Positions 59,722 through 64,000 of a DNA stretch of 64,000 nt are shown piece after piece. How positions within the stretch are numbered: the stretch's first letter is position 1; the number at the start of each line of letters is the position of its first letter. This stretch comes from Candidatus Villigracilis propinquus. GTDB taxonomy: Bacteria > Chloroflexota > Anaerolineae > Anaerolineales > Villigracilaceae. Both the position numbers and the translations under genes were made by a program. Under the pieces are notes generated by a model. The model was not told the origin of the DNA. It was given only the letters and a program-made list of their open reading frames with translations, and did not search any database. The stretch spans positions 186,001 to 250,000 of the forward strand of contig JADKDM010000037.1 of the NCBI GenBank assembly GCA_016714565.1. The letters run 5' to 3'.

Positions 59722-60849
59722 CTAAAATTCCATTTGCTTGTGACGCATCACCACGGATTGAACCAGTCCGATGCCGAGCATAAGCGCCGTGAGACCGCTG
59801 CCGCCATAACTGACGAATGGAAGCGGAAGCCCGGAAACCGGCAGCACATTAAGATTCATACCGATATTGACCGCGCCCTGAAAAAAGATAAGAGTTGCGA
59901 CACCCAAAGCGATCATTGAGCCCGCCACGTCACGCGCCTTTTGCGCCGCCCGGATGCAGCGCCAGACGATAATACCAAGAGTAAAAATAATGAGTGTGCC
60001 GCCAACCATGCCAAATTCCTCTGAGCTGGCCGCAAAGATAAAATCTGTGTGGCGGACTTTGAGAAAACGCAATTGAGTTTGAGTGCCATGCCCGTAGCCT
60101 TCGCCAAAGACGCCGCCTGTGCCAACCGCGATGAGCGCCTGCTGCACATTATAGCGGTTGCCATACGTATCATTCGGGTCGGGCACGACAAAGTTCACGA
60201 TGCGTTCCTGCTGATACGCCTGCAAAAAAGGAACGCGGACTCCCAGAACCGAAAGAGCGATCAAACTTATTAAAAGAACCGCGCCAATTGCAACAGCCGA
60301 AAGCACATGCTTGATCTGCACACCATTCACCCACAACATGACTGCAAGGATCACAGAAAGCACCAGCACGTTGCTCAAATTCGGCTGAAGAAGGATCATG
60401 ACGATAATGCCGGAAGCCCAAAGAACAGCCCCGAATGCCCATTTCAGGTCACGCGGTTGATGTTGGGATACTTCAAAATAGCGCGCCAAAATGATAATGG
60501 CGATGATCTTGGCAAATTCAGTCGGTTGAAGAAAGAGAACGCCCACTTGAAACCAGCGCTGCGCACCAAAGGCAGATTGGCCGAAACCCGTCAGCGTAAC
60601 CAGAAAGACCATGATGATGAGGTAGATCGGGCGGTACAACGCCAGCCAGTAGCGGTAATCCACCGAGCCAACCAAAAAGATAAGCACAACCCCGAGGATG
60701 GCAAAATACACCTGACGCATGATGAGCGGCTGAAGCACTTCATTTCCCGCCACGGCAGAACGGATCATCACCGTGCCAAAAGATGACGCCAGCACGATCG
60801 CGCCTAATAAAATAAAGTCAAATGTACGCCAGGAAAGTCCACGAGTCAT
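59722..60849 (-). CDS. rodA: RodA/FtsW-type peptidoglycan glycosyltransferase
   Basis: The 375-residue SEDS protein has about ten transmembrane helices. Typical segments are FGAQRWFQVGVLFLQPTEFAK, LLQPNLSNVLVLSVI (with the catalytic-region Asp replaced by Asn), QERIVNFVVPDPNDTYGNRY, EGYGHGTQTQLRFLKVRHTD, FIFAASSEEFGMVGG and LPLPFVSYGGSGL. It polymerises lipid II with the PBP2 encoded upstream. ATG 60849 is preferred over a TTG at 60870 that lies inside the terminator stem. The T-run of a hairpin ends 4 bases before this ATG, so the gene appears to be attenuated. Confidence 0.9.
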   Translation of the reverse strand: MTRGLSWRTFDFILLGAIVLASSFGTVMIRSAVAGNEVLQPLIMRQVYFAILGVVLIFLVGSVDYRYWLALYRPIYLIIMVFLVTLTGFGQSAFGAQRWFQVGVLFLQPTEFAKIIAIIILARYFEVSQHQPRDLKWAFGAVLWASGIIVMILLQPNLSNVLVLSVILAVMLWVNGVQIKHVLSAVAIGAVLLISLIALSVLGVRVPFLQAYQQERIVNFVVPDPNDTYGNRYNVQQALIAVGTGGVFGEGYGHGTQTQLRFLKVRHTDFIFAASSEEFGMVGGTLIIFTLGIIVWRCIRAAQKARDVAGSMIALGVATLIFFQGAVNIGMNLNVLPVSGLPLPFVSYGGSGLTALMLGIGLVQSVVMRHKQMEF

Positions 60850-60852
60850 AAT

Positions 60853-60899
60853 TAAAAAACACGGATCCAACTACTGATTTGCATCAGGCTGATCCGTGT
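60853..60899 (-). terminator. Intrinsic terminator or attenuator between minE and rodA
   Basis: On the minus strand ACACGGATC and GATCCGTGT (plus 60859-60867 and 60891-60899) form a stem around about 23 bases and are followed by six T. The T-run ends 4 bases before the rodA ATG, so this signal stands within the operon. Confidence 0.8.
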
Positions 60900-60918
60900 C
60901 TCCACAAATATAAAAAGA

Positions 60919-61170
60919 TCAACCTGCGCGATGGCGCGATACACTCCGCAGAGGAATATCCGCCACGAGGCGTTGTTCACGTCCATCACGTTCCAGCCCG
61001 ATCTGCACAGCCTCGGGGTCAATATCGATATAGCGCGAAATCGCTTTGAGCAGGTCATCCTTCAACGCTTCCAACTGCGCGGGGGTCAAGTCTGTGCGGT
61101 CATGCACCAGCACGAGTTGAAGCCGTTCCTTGGCACTCGACGCGCTCTTATTACGCCTGAAGAAGTTCAT
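60919..61170 (-). CDS. minE: Cell division topological specificity factor MinE
   Basis: The 83-residue protein has the MinE layout: a membrane-binding basic start MNFFRRNKSASSAKERLQLV, the anti-MinCD segment LVLVHDRTDLTPAQLEALKD, and the dimerisation domain ISRYIDIDPEAVQIGLER. It drives MinD release from the membrane and so keeps the division inhibitor off mid-cell. The ATG lies one base after the minD stop codon, so the two are coupled. Confidence 0.95.
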   Translation of the reverse strand: MNFFRRNKSASSAKERLQLVLVHDRTDLTPAQLEALKDDLLKAISRYIDIDPEAVQIGLERDGREQRLVADIPLRSVSRHRAG

Positions 61171-61171
61171 A

Positions 61172-61969
61172 TCACTTCCTCCCCGTCAGGCGTTGAAGGG
61201 CACCCCATAAACCGCTTTGCTGGTCTAGGTCAAGGAACGGGACATCCACCCCTTGCAGGCGCTTGGCGATATTTCGAAAAGCCTGTCCAGCGCGACTCTT
61301 GCCGTCTGTGACAACAGGTGCGCCACGGTTCGAGCCGATGATGACAGATTCATCCTCGGGCACAATACCGATCAATTGAATACCCAACAGATCAAGCACA
61401 TCTTCAGCTGAGAGCATATCGTTGTTTTTGACCAATACTGGATTCAGCCGATTAATGATCAGTCTCGGGCTCCCTTTTTCTTCTGCTTCCAGAATGCCTA
61501 CTACGCGATCCGCATCGCGCACCGCGCTAACCTCGGGGTTGGTCACTACGAGAACACGATCTGCGGCCGCTATGGCATTACGGAATCCGCGCTCAATGCC
61601 CGCAGGGGAATCAATGATCACGAAATCAGCATCAGCCCGCAGGTCGTTACAGATGCGGATCATGTCCGATGGCGAGACGGCATTCTTGTCACGAGTCTGC
61701 GCGGCGGGGATGAGATACATCTCAGGATAGTGCTTGTCGCGAATCATGGCTTGCTTTAATTTGCAGCGTCCTTCGATCACATCCACGATATCATATACGA
61801 TACGATTTTCAAGTCCCATGACAACGTCAAGATTACGCAGGCCAATATCGCCGTCAATGCAGACGACTTTTTTGCCGTCCATCGCAAGGGCGTTGGCGAG
61901 ATTCGCCACGGCTGTGGTCTTGCCCACGCCACCTTTTCCAGATGTTACAGTAATCACTTGAGCTGTCAT
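61172..61969 (-). CDS. minD: Septum site-determining ATPase MinD
   Basis: The 265-residue ParA/MinD ATPase has the deviant Walker A motif SGKGGVGKTTAVANLA, DGDIGLRNLDVVMGLENR, FVIIDSPAGIERGFRNAIAA and RLIINRLNPVLV. The C-terminal end, LWGALQRLTGRK, is an amphipathic helix for membrane binding. It recruits MinC to the membrane and is released by MinE. It lies 23 bases after minC. Confidence 0.96.
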   Translation of the reverse strand: MTAQVITVTSGKGGVGKTTAVANLANALAMDGKKVVCIDGDIGLRNLDVVMGLENRIVYDIVDVIEGRCKLKQAMIRDKHYPEMYLIPAAQTRDKNAVSPSDMIRICNDLRADADFVIIDSPAGIERGFRNAIAAADRVLVVTNPEVSAVRDADRVVGILEAEEKGSPRLIINRLNPVLVKNNDMLSAEDVLDLLGIQLIGIVPEDESVIIGSNRGAPVVTDGKSRAGQAFRNIAKRLQGVDVPFLDLDQQSGLWGALQRLTGRK

Positions 61970-61992
61970 AATTTTAAGTCCTACTCCATGAA

Positions 61993-62676
61993 TTAGCCGG
62001 TATGCCAGAGTTCGGCTTGTAATCGTCCTTCACTGTTAATGCTGGCAATTTCGGGCCGTGGGTCTTTTTGCGGTTTGAGCGTGGCGGAGACTTCATCCGC
62101 GATGCGTAGTTGATTTGCAGAAAGGTCAAGCGCACAAATGAATGCGGAGCGGTCACCTTTGGAACCGGCATGGATCATGCCGCGCACCCTGCCCCAAATG
62201 ATGACATTCCCTTCGGCAACGATCTCTGCACCCGGGTTGACATCGCCAACGATGACGATATTCCCCGGGAATTCAATACGTGTTCCAGAGCGAACCGTTT
62301 TATTGACGAATAATGCAGAATCCTCTGTTGTGACGATATCTGCAAACTGCCTTTGATCTTCGGGCCTCGGCTTTGAAATTCGGGTTGCCATGCCAAGCAA
62401 TTGCGAGGTTTGTTCGGTAGTCGGAGAATCACTGACAATCGCCCAGAGGGTGACATTGCGCTCGGATAAATGATCGCGCAGGTCTACCAGGTCATTGACT
62501 TTCAGGATTTGCGAGCCAACATCCATGGCCAGCCGCGCACCTTGAAAAAAAGCGGGACGCTCGTCAATTTGCGCAAGCAAGGCAGTACGCTGATCTTCCC
62601 AGGGCGCATCTAAAAATGTCGCAAGAAGTCCGTCGCGTATTCCTTTTATTTGGACAAGTGATGTTATCTGTTCCAT
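61993..62676 (-). CDS. minC: Septum site-determining protein MinC
   Basis: The 227-residue FtsZ inhibitor has an N-terminal domain (LVQIKGIRDGLLATFLDAPW) and a C-terminal beta-helix domain from about residue 125 (LFVNKTVRSGTRIEFPGNIV, ILGDVNPGAEIVAEGNVIIW-type repeats, RGMIHAGSKGD). The C-terminal repeats bind MinD. It follows a probable internal promoter and starts the minCDE set. Confidence 0.92.
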   Translation of the reverse strand: MEQITSLVQIKGIRDGLLATFLDAPWEDQRTALLAQIDERPAFFQGARLAMDVGSQILKVNDLVDLRDHLSERNVTLWAIVSDSPTTEQTSQLLGMATRISKPRPEDQRQFADIVTTEDSALFVNKTVRSGTRIEFPGNIVIVGDVNPGAEIVAEGNVIIWGRVRGMIHAGSKGDRSAFICALDLSANQLRIADEVSATLKPQKDPRPEIASINSEGRLQAELWHTG

Positions 62677-62706
62677 AATTTTAATTCAGGCAAATTATTG
62701 TATTGA

Positions 62707-62712
62707 ATTATA
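62707..62712 (-). promoter_or_regulatory. Probable -10 element for minCDE
   Basis: Minus-strand GGTATAATTC lies 30 bases before the minC ATG in the 55-base gap after the PBP2 gene. It gives minCDE a promoter independent of the upstream cell-wall genes. No good -35 was identified. Confidence 0.5.
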
Positions 62713-62731
62713 CCTGATGAAAACGCGGCTC

Positions 62732-64000
62732 TTACGGCCCTGTAGTGGAGCTGCCCTGGGCAATATCAATTGCCTTGATCTCAAAATAGGATTCAATCAA
62801 CCGCTTTACCATCGGCCCAGCCACGCTGGCACCTTCACCGCCGTTATACGCAAAAGCAAGGACAATGATCTCCGGGTCATCATACGGCGCATACGCCATG
62901 GTCCATGAATGCGTCGGCCATGCGCCAAAGTTACAGCGGTCGGCTGCTCTGGCAACATCATCACAATATTCCGCAGTCCCGGTTTTACCCGCCACTGCGA
63001 TGGGGAAATCACTAAAGAGATCGTTCAGCGTACCAAACAGGGAAGCCGTCACCGCCAGCCGGGTACCTTCACGAACCGCCTGTATCGACTCAGGTTTGAC
63101 GATCTTCAAGATATCCTCGTTAAGACTGCAATACACGTCATCACATGAATAGCTTTGGATCATCGGCTCAACGGTGAGATCCCATCTCATATTCGGGGTG
63201 AATGGCGATATCTGATAACTTCCGTCCGTCTCAAATTCAGTGACCGTAAAATCATTCGGGTTGAACCACATCGGGACAACATTTCCATCTCCATCGGTTA
63301 CCTCACGGACCACCGTCGGCTGCATCATTTTACCGCTGTTCGCAATGACAGAGCCCGCCATGAGAACCTGTAGCGGCGTGGTAAGCACATAGCCCTGCCC
63401 CACGCTGGCGATATAAGTATCGCCCGTGGACCAATTCTCACCGGTATTGATACGCTTCCACTGCGGGTCTGGTATTAGTCCGTTCTGCTCACCCTTTAAT
63501 TGAACGCCGGTGGTCTCTGCATATCCAAGCGCGCGCGCGTACTGACCGAGTCTTTCGATGCCCAGCCCTGGGTTGATCTCATCCTCATATCCGCCACCGA
63601 GCTTATAAAAACATACGTTACTCGAAAAAGCGATGCATTGCAAAAAGTTGACGGCGCCAAACCCCTCCGGGCGTTGTTCAAAAATATGATCGACGAATGG
63701 GCGCGTGTTGCTGTCTGTACAAACATCGTTCGGGTTAAACCGTTCGCATAATAGGAGCTGCCCCGGCGCCTGAATGATATCTCCAAGACTGACGACTCCT
63801 TCATTAATGGCGCCGGTCGCAGTCGCCAGTTTGAACACCGAGCCGGGAGGATACTCTGCTGAGATGGCGTTATTCAACAACGGCTTGCGCGGGTCCTGAC
63901 TTAGTTGTTCGTAATAATAAGCAGGGATGATGCGTGTGAAACGATTATTTTCATAACTGGGGTAGGAAGTCATCGCCAGTATTTCACCTGTTTTCGGATT
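62732..64000 (-). CDS. mrdA: Penicillin-binding protein 2, N-terminus beyond window edge
   Basis: The reading frame is open to the right edge (NPKTGEILAMTSYPSYENNR), so only the transpeptidase domain, about 422 residues, is seen. The active-site Ser is in YPPGSVFKLATATGA (SxxK), the second motif is FSSNVCFYKLGGGYEDE, and the third is VAGKTGTAEYCDD. It crosslinks peptidoglycan for elongation with RodA. The usual order mreBCD-mrdA-minCDE-rodA predicts mreBCD just outside the window. Confidence 0.93.
   Translation of the reverse strand, partial: NPKTGEILAMTSYPSYENNRFTRIIPAYYYEQLSQDPRKPLLNNAISAEYPPGSVFKLATATGAINEGVVSLGDIIQAPGQLLLCERFNPNDVCTDSNTRPFVDHIFEQRPEGFGAVNFLQCIAFSSNVCFYKLGGGYEDEINPGLGIERLGQYARALGYAETTGVQLKGEQNGLIPDPQWKRINTGENWSTGDTYIASVGQGYVLTTPLQVLMAGSVIANSGKMMQPTVVREVTDGDGNVVPMWFNPNDFTVTEFETDGSYQISPFTPNMRWDLTVEPMIQSYSCDDVYCSLNEDILKIVKPESIQAVREGTRLAVTASLFGTLNDLFSDFPIAVAGKTGTAEYCDDVARAADRCNFGAWPTHSWTMAYAPYDDPEIIVLAFAYNGGEGASVAGPMVKRLIESYFEIKAIDIAQGSSTTGP

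Overview
The window looks like a chromosome segment of a Chloroflexota bacterium, most likely of the class Anaerolineae. The evidence is a coenzyme F420 biosynthesis cluster next to a luciferase-like F420 oxidoreductase, a menaquinone branch (menA, ubiE/menG), lipoproteins and Thr/Pro-rich anchored proteins with no outer-membrane genes, a MinCDE-RodA-PBP2 cell-shape cluster, and many short dispersed palindromic repeats. The assignment is an inference from gene content. No rRNA, tRNA, CRISPR array, prophage or complete insertion sequence was seen.

Layout. 1-5.6 kb: DinB-fold protein with a small membrane protein, a GT-C glycosyltransferase, a pteridine-reductase-like SDR, an EmrE-type exporter and proline dehydrogenase. 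5.7-10.6 kb: a secreted class A beta-lactamase-fold protein, a coiled-coil zinc-ribbon protein and a membrane-anchored NACHT-HEAT ATPase. 10.6-17.6 kb: SsnA-type aminohydrolase followed by the F420 operon (npdG, cofE, a pyrophosphatase-like gene, an F420-type PPOX protein, a free-standing nitroreductase, cofD, cofC), then an LLM oxidoreductase. 17.7-20.8 kb: an NMT1/SsuABC-type uptake transporter with an extra lipoprotein. 20.9-25.3 kb: menA and ubiE (divergent), a hydroxyacid dehydrogenase and a thioesterase (divergent), a Thr/Pro-rich anchored protein and a TRIC-type channel. 25.4-34.9 kb: FAD subunit of a molybdenum hydroxylase, McrBC type IV restriction, an ABC-F ATPase, proBA and a CcrM-type methyltransferase. 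34.9-45.3 kb: M16C peptidase, an XdhD-like molybdenum hydroxylase, an HD-GYP protein, a CBS family II pyrophosphatase and XdhC. 45.4-51.1 kb: SPFH-HTH protein, NnrD/E, VOC protein and a UbiB kinase. 51.2-58.0 kb: a probable leader-peptide attenuator followed by a heterodimeric ABC exporter, an NTF2-like protein, RtcB and a class III cyclase. 58.2-64 kb: gltX, rodA, minE, minD, minC and PBP2 (cut by the window edge), all on the minus strand.

How genes may work together. CofC, CofD, CofE and the nitroreductase supply F420, NpdG reduces it, and the PPOX and LLM proteins are likely users; FbiC/CofGH must lie elsewhere. SsnA, the FAD subunit, the XdhD-like subunit and XdhC are spread over 35 kb. 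They correspond to parts of the E. coli ssnA-ygfM-xdhD purine/selenium-linked molybdenum hydroxylase set. ProBA and proline dehydrogenase give proline synthesis and breakdown.

Two genome-wide traits stand out. First, several genes have TATAAT exactly 7 nt before the start codon, which suggests leaderless mRNAs. Second, at least five palindromic repeat families occur between genes and in at least two places run into coding sequence. Seven genes (cofD, the Thr/Pro protein, mcrB, the ABC-F gene, proA, xdhD-like, VOC) carry single-base frameshifts, several in short homopolymers. Together with two runs of poly-G or other homopolymers, this points to residual sequencing error rather than mass gene decay.
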